Shown here: positions 1 to 12,000 of the stretch, one piece after another
Layout of the letters: each line of letters opens with the position of its first letter
Numbering within the stretch: the first letter of the stretch is position 1
Assembly (NCBI GenBank): GCA_963930655.1
Contig: OZ005621.1
Coordinates: forward strand, 3,397,001 to 3,461,000
Length of the DNA: 64,000 nucleotides
Source: Myrica gale
Taxonomy: Eukaryota; Streptophyta; Magnoliopsida; Fagales; Myricaceae
Reading direction: 5' to 3'
Made by a program: the position numbers and the translations under genes
Notes under the pieces: model-generated
What the model was told of the DNA's origin: nothing
Databases searched by the model: none
The model's input: only the letters and a program-made list of their open reading frames with translations

Positions 1-361
1 TCTGAATTCTACAATATAAATTTAGCAAGGTATTGCAGTGTCGATCCATATCTAATACATTGAAAATATCCCAATAAAAAAGAAAAGAAAAGAAAAGCAA
101 AGCTATTCCGGATTGCAACCTATGTGAATTACGAGGATGAAGATTTGCTGCGACGTCAAAAATAAATCTGAGCTCATAAGAATAAATTGCAATGCGATTC
201 TTGATCTGATTTATCTAGAGAACATGTTAAACAAATTTCAATGTTTTGATATTTAACACTTATTGCTCGTAGTTTCTTCTATATCTTTCTCTGATTCGCA
301 CGAGAATTTTATTTTGAGAAGCTTTTGCGGGCTGCGGCGAAGGACCGCAAAAATTAAAAAA
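1..361. other. AT-rich intergenic sequence, no gene seen
   Basis: No open frame with coding character and no splice-flanked exon is visible. The only local structure is a short run of AAAAG units near position 80. The stretch ends where the large palindromic element begins. Confidence 0.5.
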
Positions 362-1332
362 AAGGGAAAATTGTCATTTTAGTCCTTGATTTTCACGACT
401 TTTATTTTTTAGTCCTTAAATTTAATTTTTCAGATTTTAGTCCTTTAATTTTCATTTTTTGACGAAATAGTCATTCCGTCAGGGTTCCGTCTCTTTCCCT
501 AACAGAAATGTCACATCAGCTGACAACTCAGCATTGATGTGGTAAGGAAAATTGACATTTTAGTCATTGGATTTAATTTTTTCAAATTTTAGTCTTTGAG
601 TTTACATTTTTTAACGAAATGAACCTTCTGTCAAGGATTACTGTTTAAATAATTATTTGATTGTTAAAATTTTTAGGTGTTTAAAATTTTAGGACGTTGG
701 AGTTGGTGAAAAAGCGAAGAAAGAGATTATTTGAATGAATTTTTTATATTTATTTGAAGTGAAAAATAATGATTTGATGGGAAGATAAAGAATTTTGGGG
801 CCACATTCTTTCTGACACTCAATAGAACACATCATGTCTCAATGGTGCTTTGAATAAATAATAGATGATGTTTAGTAGTCAAAATTTTGACCATAATAAA
901 ACATCACTTTTCACTTCAAATAAATCTAAAAAATTCATTCAAATAATCTCTCTTTTCACTTTTTCACCAACTCTAACATTCTAAAATTTTAAACACCCCA
1001 AAATTTTAACAATCAAACAATTATTTGAACAGTAATCCTTGACAGAAGGGTCATTTCATAAAAAAAATGTAAACTAAATGACTAAAATTTGAACCAATTA
1101 ACCCAATGACTAAAAAATAAAAGTGGTAAAACTCAATGACTAAAATGTCAATTTTCCTTACCACATCAGCGGCTGATGTGGCCTTTCCGTTAGAGAAAGA
1201 GACGAAATCTTGACGGAATGACTATTTTGTCAAAAAATGAAAACCAAATGACTAAAATCTGAAAAAATTAAATTCAAGGACTAAAAAATAAAAGTAATGA
1301 AAATCTAAGGACTAAAATGTCATTTTCCCAAA
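362..1332. repeat. Large palindromic (foldback) MITE-like element, about 970 bp
   Basis: The left arm (about 362-771) and right arm (about 900-1332) are inverted copies of each other, so the region would fold into one long hairpin with a loop near 772-899. The left arm opens with GGGAAAATTGTCATTTTAG and the right arm closes with CTAAAATGTCATTTTCCC. Both arms carry a CTGATGTGG-like block and a TGACGGAAT/CCGTCAAG-like block. The inner part (about 660-1015) resembles other small elements of this window (near 16151 and 23153), so a second element may sit inside the first. The same outer sequence recurs as the ends of the gene-carrying element at 51085-53088. No coding capacity is seen. The inverted symmetry is directly visible; transposon class is inferred. 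Confidence 0.8.
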
Positions 1333-1357
1333 AAAAAATTGCCGACTCTATTTTATT

Positions 1358-1621
1358 GGAAATTGACTTTTTAGTCCCAAGATGTTGGACACTTTTTTAT
1401 TTTAGTCTTTCACTTCAACTTCCAAATTTTTAGTCCTTGATTTATTTATTTTTTTACGAAATGATCCTTCTGTTAGTCTTCCATCCATAGGCTTAACGAC
1501 ACATGAAGCGGTCGACCGAGTATATGTGTTGAAAGTGAGCTGTCGACCGCTTCATGTTACAATCGACCGGTATAAATTTGCTTCCGTGTCATGTAGCCTA
1601 GCGACTAAAATGTTAATTTCC
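1358..1621. repeat. Small TIR element with CGGTCGACCG-type core
   Basis: The ends GGAAATTGACTTTTTAGTC (left) and GACTAAAATGTTAATTTCC (right) are inverted copies with few mismatches, about 264 bp apart. The core (about 1500-1575) contains GCGGTCGACCG, GTCGACCGC and ATCGACCGG in close succession, flanked by ATGAAGC and GCTTCAT. The same core motif occurs in elements near 30960 and 50830. Non-coding. Confidence 0.6.
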
Positions 1622-2066
1622 TTATTTTATCCCAAAGAAGAATTGATCTGTTCAACCCGCCCGCCATAGAAACTTCAGCCACGCTGGAAATTCTGTCTAC
1701 CGACCTCAGAACTTCACACTGGAAATTCTTTACCTACCGACCTCAGAAACTTCCAAGAAAGATCAACGACTCTTATATATCAATTCATATTTATAAAAAA
1801 ATTCATTTCCTTTTGCTTGAAATTAGATTCTCGTATATTCTTCAGAGGGAAAAAGTGCTGATTATTAGCAAAAGTTTCATTCAAATAGAGAAAGCTGAAC
1901 GAGTGAGCTTCCAAATGGAAGGGTACGCTTTGATGGCGTTTTGGAATGAGTTATCTGATGACTGAATTTTCCGGCAGTCGTGGTCGTGGTCGTGGTGCTT
2001 CGAAACTTACACACCTAAGTTGATTATATTAAGCTTAAATTTCCAGACCCACAAAGACTTGGGCGG
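1622..2066. other. Gene-free stretch upstream of the exon-1 relic
   Basis: No defensible coding exon is seen. A 22-base near-repeat, centred on GGAAATTCT and GACCTCAGAA, occurs twice around 1680-1750. GTGGTCGTGGTCGTGGTG is a short trinucleotide run near 1981-1998. This may be the remains of the 5' leader and promoter of the broken copy that starts at 2067, but nothing proves it. Confidence 0.4.
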
Positions 2067-2236
2067 ATGGCAAACCGCGGGAACGAAGACGATGAGGTTG
2101 AGAATGTGATATTCGTTGCTGTGGGGAAAGATGTGAAAGAGGGCAAATCAGTTCTGTTATGGGCTTTAAAGAATTCTGGAGGAAAGAAGATTTGAATCCT
2201 TCACGTTCACGAGCCTGCACGGCTGATCCCTTTTGA
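2067..2236 (+). pseudogene. Isolated exon 1 (USP domain start) of a PUB33-type gene, with a nonsense codon
   Basis: From ATG 2067 the frame reads MANRGNEDDEVENVIFVAVG and continues through KSVLLWALKNSGGKKI. This is the same USP beta-strand/helix start as exon 1 of the four downstream copies. The next codon is TGA (2193-2195), where the others have a Cys codon (TGC or TGT). Past the stop the frame still spells the family's ILHVHEPARLIPF and ends at a perfect GTAAGT donor (2237). No exon 2-9 equivalents were found before copy 1 at 6060. It is therefore a truncated duplicate, the most 5' member of the array. A translated product would be only 42 residues. Confidence 0.85.
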
Positions 2237-5200
2237 GTAAGTTCCTTATCTGTGTATATGGATGTAATCATGAACAGAGACACTACAAGCACAAGCAAAC
2301 ACCCAAACACCTGTGACCCAGATTCCATAAGAAACCTGGAAAATTGATTGACCCCCGGTTGACGGGAATTCAATTCGGATCCTCTAGTAATTATTTAGGC
2401 GGGGTTCTAACTTCTAAGTCCACGATTTGGTTTTCAGTAGTTTTTAAGTGGAATCTGTTTGCGTTTTTGTTCCTTGGTTTGTAGTGGATACCAGAATATA
2501 TATAACACCTACCAACTTTTTCCATATCATCAACTTCACTTCTCCTTCTACTCTGGATATCCAGTGGTGATAACAGAGCCGTTATATAATCCTCCATATC
2601 AACATGCTCTTCTAATGGATCTTGCTGCATTATGGTATGTGCGAACAAAAATTCAAGTTAAGGATCTATATATAACCTGACGTAGATATTATGAGTTATA
2701 AGTTTAAATATGGAGACTCATTAATATGTACATCATATACATATCTATGCCCCTGTGATAAATCTGAGAAGCATTCTATCTTCCCCTTCAGCACTATTAT
2801 CTGAATGATGGTAAGGATTTGAATCTTAACTTTTAACGGATGCAAGCAGGACGGAAAACTATGAGTGTTGGTGTTGTGATGGTAAAGTAAATGAGTTGAA
2901 GTATGGAAGCTAAGTTGTGAAATCCTAAGAGACAAAACGGAAAATAAGTAAATAAATAAATAAATAAAGACCGCTATAATACTTAAACCCGAGCTTTGTT
3001 GTTAACATAACTGTAAAAAACTGACCATAAAATCATTGCAGATTTTGCAGAAATGTACAACTCTGCTCCTGCACACCTTAAGACACATTCAACTTTTAAA
3101 CTAAGGAGGAAGTGTTTTTCATAAAGGTTTTAGGAAGCCATCATGGTCCAGCATTTTTCTTCCTCAAACTCAAATGACAGGCCAAACTATCTTTTCTTTT
3201 CTTTTTCTTGGAACCAAACTATTTTTTCAATTACCTCTATCAATGTGCTTTCCCTACCCCTCAAGTTTTTTGCACCTTCATGAGCAAATAGAAAATACTA
3301 GTACTCTTAGGAGCAGTCTTTGGCCTCAAACTGTATAAAACCTTCAACAATGCCTATCCTGAATCCCCATTTACTTTCCCTTTTAACTTTTCATGTTTAG
3401 TTTGTTTCTTTTTTGGTCCTTCCCTGTCTTGCATGGGTCATTGTTACAACCCCAACATACTATTTCTTGACAGTCTAGTAATATCACACTCACTACAGCA
3501 TTTATTGAATCCACAATTCAGTTCAACCCATTCATCCAATTACACAGAAGAAAAGACTTGGAAATTTCATATAACTGAACTAAGACCATAAACTTGACAA
3601 TACCTTTTTCTTAGTACAAGAATGTCAGTTGCAGACAGATAGAACAGATGACTGAATCCTCACTTCAATAGTTTAGACTTCATCAAACCTATCCTAGAAT
3701 CATTTTCTTAAATTAGTAATTACTGGATGGAAACAAAACAAAATAAATCAAACAACAACTGAAGAAAATCATTTCCTGCTGAGCACATAATATCTACTTC
3801 TCCTTGTCCCTCGGATCAGCAACCACCATCCGCTATCCTAAACCCTTCTGCTAAAATCCCTCTAGATGAACACTGTTACACAGACAAAAGCTACAGATTT
3901 AAGTTAATTTGCCTATAGCTTTTCGATCAGTTCGAACAACAATTCAGCCGCTGATGAATCACATATTCACGTGATCGAATTTCAGAAATTAAAATACCAA
4001 TTGAGAGGTGCACAATTATAGACCCATCAACCAATTAACCAAATAAAAATTACAGAAAATCCATTTCACATAAAGCTCAAATAAAGAAATTTACCTCATT
4101 GCCTAAAATAATAAACTAATAATACAAAATAACCGAAAAAAAGGAACGAAAACTCACCAAATTCCAATCCGAGAGAGTCAGAGACTATCTTCGAAAGTTC
4201 GACTGGTAATAGAAAGCCAGAAACAGATAGATCTGAGAATCCAAAAGCAAAAAAGCCAGAAAGTTTATGAACTTTAGATCAGCTTCATTATCTTTATTTT
4301 TCTTTTATTTTTTCCTCGTTTTTTTTTTAAAAAAACTGGCCTTGTAGGTTATTACCTCGGATCAAGTGACGATCTCAATTAATTTTTTTAATAGGTATAT
4401 TTAAAAATTATTTAATGAAAATGTAAACAAAAATTTAACTTTAAAACTATTTATATAAAGAGGCCTATTAAATCTCATTGATAAAATGAACCATTAACTT
4501 TTCAACAATGTATAAAGTCTCATGCATAGATACATCCCCTAATGTCTCTTTATTTACAACATATTAATTGCAAATTGATTCAAGCCAAATTTCATAAAAT
4601 TTATATTTTATAAAATCACTTCAAGATTAGTTGGCAATTGAATCAATAAATCCTATAAAATCGCACACCTAATTTATTTAATTTTTTAGAGTTGATTATA
4701 TATATATATATTAGATCAAGCTACTTCATAAATAGGTTTGAACAATTTACAATATATGAAAATATGTTATATTTTTATTTAAGTTGAAAAAGTTAAAATT
4801 TTTGAATGAGAATAACTTGAAAAAATATTGTCTTGTTCTTGAAAATATTTTTAAAAATAAAAATTATGTTAATATTGATGGTTTAGATTTGTTTTTAGAA
4901 TTAAAAGTGTTAAAAGAGATTTAAAAAATAGACTTATACTTCAATTAAAAATATTAAACTATATAAAAGATTAGACTATTTTTCACATGTAAGTATTACT
5001 TATAAAATATTATTGATAATAATGTAATGTTGCTTCTACAGAAGAACTTTTTAAAACTAAAACAAAAAAATCGTACGGCAGATAAACTATGACAAATTGA
5101 TTAGACATAATATTAATTAAAATTGATATATTAACAAATTTAAAATATAAAATTTTAATAAATAATTTTCCATCTCAAAAAATTAGAAAAATATACTTTT

Positions 5201-6059
5201 ATTAATAATTTATTTTTTAAATATATTATTTTATAAATTATTATAAAATGCCCTGGAAGTTTTGTTCCTTCTTCACAAGTCTCGAACTCATTCGAATTTA
5301 AAAGTCAACTGCTTTTTGTAAAAGTCAGCCGCTTTTTGTCCGGTGAGCCGTAGAAAAATACATTCGTAATCGTAATGATCTGGCCCACCAGACACCTTTT
5401 GATGCTTTCCTTCTGAGTAGTTCTTTCTTTAGTTTTTTTTTATCTGTACATAACTCCTTTTTTTTAATCTTTTTTTTCTTCATATTTATTTAGCAGAATT
5501 TGTGACTGTGAAGATTGAAGAGAACTTATGAAACTGATGGTCTAAAGTCTGACAAGATAGATGGAAAAAGGATAACGTGTCGGCACATGTAAGTTATCGA
5601 AGCTGGACAGATAAACAAATCTGCATAGATGGTAGAGAAAGCAGATTTGCGTTTCCCGAACATGGTATTGATTTGAGTTGACATTGGTATACAAAGGAGG
5701 CAGAGATTGACGTACCTTTAAAAGTCATCACCATATCTGACTGAAGGGATCTCTTAGCCAAACTTTCCTCAAATCATGCTTTTCAAAGTCGTCATTTTGC
5801 TTGGCATTTTACCTCTGCCTTCTCCTAGAAAGGCTGCCTCACATTGAGTTATTTGAAGAGAGTTAAACTTGGATTGTGAGAAGTTTAGAGAGAGAGAGAG
5901 TCGAATTGGGTTCAGTTTCATAATAGAGGGAGGCAGAGATTTGCAGCGGGACCTGATATTGTCTTTTCGAATGCTGAAGTAATTGACAATAGAGTTTTAG
6001 AGACTAGTTGTTCTTGCTGTAGCCGTGGAAGAAGTCCTCTGCCTCCAATAACTCGCCTG
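2237..6059. other. Intergenic region between the exon-1 relic and copy 1
   Basis: No complete gene is visible. At 2486-2641 a frame rich in Tyr and Pro lies between a TTTGTAG acceptor-like site and a GTATGT donor-like site; it may be a stray exon but matches no exon of the array. A minus-strand stretch around 4160-4260 looks like a 5' leader ending at GGTGAGT, with no coding exon found to go with it. AT microsatellite occurs near 4700. From about 4330 to 5260 the DNA is very AT-rich with no coding signal. From 5480 to 6059 lies the likely promoter and leader of copy 1, including a GAGAGAGAGAGAG run at 5888-5900. Confidence 0.5.
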
Positions 6060-9000
6060 ATGGAAGAAGATACATTATATGTTGCATTGGGAGAAAATGT
6101 GAAAGAGAACAGATCAATCCTGTTGTGGGCATTACACAACTCTGGAGGAAAAAAGATTTGCATCATTCACGTCCATCAACGTGCACAGATGATTCCCTTC
6201 AGTAAGTCGGTATCAGATAAAAATGTAGGCATCACAAGCAATATACGCAAGATTTTCTCGCACAGCTTTTAGTATCTAACTAAGTGAATTTTATTAATCT
6301 TTTCTTGGTTGCCAGTGGGTACAAGATGGCCTGCAAGCTCACTGCATGAACGAGAAGTTAGCGCATACCGGGAAATTCAGATGCAAAATACGCAAAAGAT
6401 CCTGACGGAGTACCTTTCCATCTGTCGCCAAGCCGGGGTATTGACCTTCTCCTGTTTTCTCACCTATGGTTGTTGGATTATATGCAGTGTTTCCGGGATG
6501 TTTGAAGAACTAGACAAGAAAACTCAAGCCACATTTTCAGTACCAGAATCACATATAACTTCATCTTTTACATATGCTACAAATTTGAAGCTCGAGGACT
6601 GCTCTATAGTTATAGCATGTTACCACCATCTCAATAGGAATGTTGTCAATTTACAATGTTTCAGAAAATACGGAATAAGCATGGAAAGGCACAACAGTTT
6701 GATTTTTTTTTTTTGCATTTCCAGTGTTGAAACGTATTGTGTCCTTCAAAAATGGATGATTGGAATGTCCGCCTAACTTCATGATTCCTGTTGGTATTGA
6801 TGATAATGTAGGCGCAAGCAGAGACACTGCATACTGAAATGGACTGTATTGAGAAGGGAATTGTGAAACTTATCTACGAGGTAGGGATCAGGGAGCTTGT
6901 TATGGGAGCAGCAGCCGACAAGCATTATGCAAAGTGAGTATTACAATTCTCTGTTTTATGTACTTAGCATTTGTAGACTTTTAGTTCCATTAACATCCAG
7001 TGGACCTTCAAAGACGACAGAGCATTTGAATGACTCTGGTGGATGTGCTTTGAACAATGTAATTACAGCGGGGTTGAGTTTTGAGAATACAGACTGTTGA
7101 GCTGGAACTGTTGATGAAGGGAAATGATCGGACTGTGGGGAGACTGAAGAAGAACCACCTTAATTGCCCACAAAAATTTAATTGACTGAGAAATTAATCT
7201 ATAACGAGACATCTATAATGGTAAGGAATAATTCAATGCACCAGAGGCAAGAAGAGCTGCATGTTTGTTCTGGCCTTGGAAAATCCTACACTAACTGGAC
7301 ACATTTAATTGATTGTTTCATCTCAATAGCTAAATAAGCTTTTCTTTTTCTTTTTTCTAGGCAATTGGATCAAAGGCAGGACATGCCTTTAGGTGAGGGG
7401 AATAGAATACCAGTACTGCACTTCCCCAAAGGGAAAAGGTGTTGCCGAGCCAAAGGCTCAGTGGCCAATAACTTAATTGTCGTAGTTTGCGATAAAAAGA
7501 TGTTATCTATGTTGTTATTAAGGTGTTTCCAAGAAGCTTCCCTGTTTGAACAAACGTGTTCAAAAAACGATGGATTGTTTTGTGCTATGTTATTTTCAAG
7601 ATGATTAAGTACCCTATGGTTTGATACTCACCAGCTTCTATGATGGTTTTTCTGAAAAAATGATTTGTCCTAAGTCAATTGGTTACTATGATTCACATAA
7701 TGGAAACTTGTATGGGTACCTATATGCTGGGGTTGCTCACCCTAATGGTTATCATTGCAGGAAACTGATGGACCTTAAGTCTAAGAAAGCCATCTATGTG
7801 TGCCTACAAGCACCAATTTCCTGTAGCATTAAATTTGTCTGCAAGGGGCACCTTATCCACACCAGGTCAGTTGATTTTTGGGATTCTGAAATTTTCACTG
7901 TGATTGCCAAAGGAGAAACTTCTAAGCTTTTCAACAACTGCCTGCATGATATATATTTATGGTTAGGAGATGCTTGATGGGTTTTTTTTATTAAAAGACA
8001 TGGTATACTTCAATTTGCTAAAAACTTTTCCTTCTGGATAGCTTTAAAAATTTTGAACCAACAATTAATTTTGACAATCCAAGACTGCCAACCCAAGTTA
8101 ATTCCATTCAACTTTAATTCTGAGGTAATGACTAACTCAAGTACCATATCAAATACAATTATACAGGGACCATAGCTTAAATGGCGATAATGGAGAGGTC
8201 AGATCCTCGTTGCCACAAGCAAGTCAAAACACTAAAGCCGGACCATCAACGGACTTGCAATTATCATCCATGGGGCAAAACAATGGTATAATTCCCATCA
8301 ATCCAGACCAAGAGTCATTCTATTTTTTTAGAGGAAGCTGCAGAGAAGACATTTCCTCTGTTAACCGTATTGAAGATTACTCTACCCCATGGAGCAGGTT
8401 GGATGTACAAGGGAGTTCTGACGAATGGGGTAGGTTTTCAAGGAGCTATACTCCTGGCTCAGTTTATTCAACCTGCCCTCCATATCAAGAGGTTGGCATA
8501 GATACAATTCCATCTCTGAGGATTGAGCAGGTTGAGAATGGATTAGAGTCAAGCTCCACTCCTGAATCCAAAGAGAATCAGCGTCAGTCATCCCCTCTCA
8601 GTGTATTGGTATGTGCATAACTTCCATAGTGAGACATTTCTGTTAATGGAGCATGTGTGTGTTCTGGGTTTCGGGTTCAGGTTTTAAGCTACAAAAAGCA
8701 TGTCACCTGTCCTGTTAGCACTAATGATGCATGCTGCTTCATTGACCCAAACTATATGGCAAGAGTTCAAAACTTCATTCTGGGGCATATTCTTGCAGGA
8801 CTGGAAAATAGTGGATGATACTCTTTATGCTAAACTTCAAAAATCCATGGCAGAGGCTGAAGATGCAAGGCACGAAGCACTTCAAGAGGCAACTAGGCGT
8901 GGAAAAGCTGAAAAAGATGCTATTAAGGCTGCTCAAAGGGTAAAATTCTAGTTCTCTATTACTTCTTTTGTGTACAAATGATGTATGAATAGAGATATAT

Positions 9001-12000
9001 CAGCCGAGGATTTTAAGAAGATTTTTTTTTTCACTACATTGCACAAAGCATTTGTATAACTAATTAAACACTTAACCACAATTAGGATTGCAAGGTGAAC
9101 AAAAATCCCACTACACTGTGCGTGGAATTTCTTCCAATAATGCAATATAACAGGTTATCCCAGTTTTGCACATTATAGTGTGACAGTGATTCTACGTTAT
9201 GATACATACCACATAAGTTGTTTAGTAAAGATATAGCCCTCTTGAGTTTTAAGTACAGTAGACGCAAGTCTCTAATACAAACCCCATCAAATGTTTATTT
9301 TCTTTCTCTTTTACTCTTTCACACATGTTGGAAGGAATCTTGTGTCTTTTCCAGTCACATGTACTCCTAACACTGGCACCTTGTGTGCCAATGTGATGTT
9401 TTCTATCCACTAAGTTGATTTCCGGCCACCACTGGGCGTGTCCACTAATGCTCTTGCTCCTCTTGTCCTCTAGATCAGCTTTGGATTCCTTTTTTGGATA
9501 GATTGATTTCTACTCAAGCTCCAACATGAAGGTTAAAATTTTGCTTCGGCTTTTCCAACCTGTTGGCCTTCAGGCCCTTGTCTAATCGACCATTTGATAA
9601 CATTCTTGAACATCTGTTCGGGACTTTTTCACTTGTCAGGCTTTGCTCAACTGACCCAAGCACACACTTCAGAAAGGACACTTATTTTATTCTTACAGTC
9701 TAAACTTGCCATTTTCCTCAACTCTCAAGCTTCTATCTTGAGTTTGATGGGGAGACAGTAGTATATTATAACACTATTCATTCGTAAATTTTGGTTTATG
9801 CATAATAAGAGGCTATCATAGTGTTGTTTAATTCCATCTGCAAGAAGAGCAAGTTACTGATCCTATAAAGATCATATAATTTGCAACTAGTGAAGGTATT
9901 CAATTAAGATGTAATCATGTCCGGTTTTGTGAATAGTAGATACAGCCGTTGAAGGTCTAACCACCTTGTATCTCATATTTCCATTTGTTTTTCTCCGTCT
10001 ATTTCTCCTTTTCTTTTATTGTACCTTTACTATATTCTAAACTTTGAAAAATCTGCTAATTCCTCAACACAATTGCCAACTGCCAATTTACAGGCTAAGG
10101 TGTTGCAAAGATTATGTGCTGAGGAGTCGAAACAACGAAGAGAAATAAAGGAAGCACTAGGAGAAGTGAAAGAAAAATTTGAAAGGATGAAGAAACAGAA
10201 AGATGAAGTCAGGGAAGAACTCCACATTGTCCTAGATAAAAAATCATTGCTAGCGACGCAAATTGCAGAATCTGATAAGATTGTAAGAGGTTTGGAGCTA
10301 AGAATTATCTCTGCCATGGAACTGTTGCAAAATTACAAAAATGAACGGGATGAGGTGCAGATAGAGTGTGATAATGCACTAAAAGTATCTCAACAGATGA
10401 GAAGAAAAAAAGGAGAGGTCTCCAGCATGTACGTGCCTCTATTCTTCTCTGATTTCTCATATACAGAGATTAAGGAAGCAACTCAAAACTTTGATCCCTC
10501 GCTCAAAACTGGGGAAGGAAGGTATGTGAGCATTTATAAAGGTCTCTTGCGTCACACTCAGGTGGTAATAAAGATGCTACACCATCATGGTTTGCAAGCA
10601 CCCTTGGGATTACAACGTGAGGTAGGATGGCTCCAGACTTTGGTATTACAATGATAAACAGTTGAACCAATATTTCTAAACCATGTTCATTAGGTGCATT
10701 AATTTGATATCTAGAAGTTGAAAATCTAACTTACCAGAATTGTAACCAACTTGCAGGTTTTGTTACCTATCGAATCCTAGGGTATAGTTTTTCAGTTCGA
10801 CAAAGATTATAGGTTTCTAGTGTATAGTTATCTAATTCCATGGCTATCCAATAGAAATGTAAAATTAATTGATTGACTAGCATACATTTTGGTTAGAAAT
10901 TCTTGTCACAAATTACTTTCTTCATGATGTATCCATAAGCTAATACCATTATCATAATTATTTTCTGCTCTCCACTTTTAACACCTAGAATAAGAAAAAT
11001 AGATCCATATCTGCATACTAATTGTATCCACATTACCTCACGTTAGTTCGATGTATTTCAGATTGATATACTGAGTAAGTTGAGGCATCCCAATCTTGTC
11101 ACACTAATTGGATCCAGCCAAGAAGCTTGCGCTCTCATCTATGAGTATCTCCCCAAGGGAAGCCTCGAAGATCGACTCAGATGCAATGAAAACACTCCCC
11201 CATTGTCATGGCAAACTCGAATAAGCATAGCTGCAGAGTTGTGCTCTGTCCTCATCTTTCTTCATTCCTCCAAACCTATTGGCATAGTACATGGTGATTT
11301 GACACCCGCCAATGTCCTCCTTGATGCCAACTTCTGTAGCAAACTCAGTGACTTTGGAATCTGTCATCTTTTACCTTATGATCAAAGTTCAAAGAACACG
11401 AGACTAGGCACTTTTGCCTACATGGATCCTGAGTTCCTTTCCACGGGGGAGCTTACTTTAAAGTCAGATGTTTATTCATTTGGAATCATATTACTGCAGC
11501 TGTTAACAGGAAGGCCAGCCTTAAGAATAACAACGGACGTGAAATATGCATTAGATGCTTGTAAGTTGAAAGAGCTGCTCGATCCTCTGGCTGGAGATTG
11601 GCCTTTTGAGCATGCTGAACAGTTGGCTCGCTTGGCATTGAAGTGTTGTGCTCCTTTGCAAAAGAGCAGGCCAGACCTTGCATCAGAGGTCTGGACAGTA
11701 CTTGTACCAATGAGGGCTTCATGTGGAGGCTCATCCTCAATCAGGTTGGGATCTGAAGAGCCTCGTGGACCTCCTCCATATCTTTTTTGTCCCCTCTCCC
11801 GGGTAAGTTTTTTTTCTTTAATGTTAGTTATTTAACCCAGTACTGAATCCAAAATCCACTATCAGACAGACCCTCCATCTGGACAAAGAACATATCATTT
11901 GATCGATAGATATATGAATTCTTAAGCATTCTGAAATGTTTCTTTAACTTGTCATTCAGTAGGGGGGGAAGAGAGAGCCTCATAGTTTACATATAATGCC

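Noticed and set aside
3780..4330. Minus-strand gene start (leader ending at GGTGAGT)
   Set aside because: No coding exon could be joined to it within the following 2 kb.
6309..6776. 155-codon open frame as a separate gene
   Set aside because: It is exon 2 of copy 1 read on through the GTATTG donor into intron 2.
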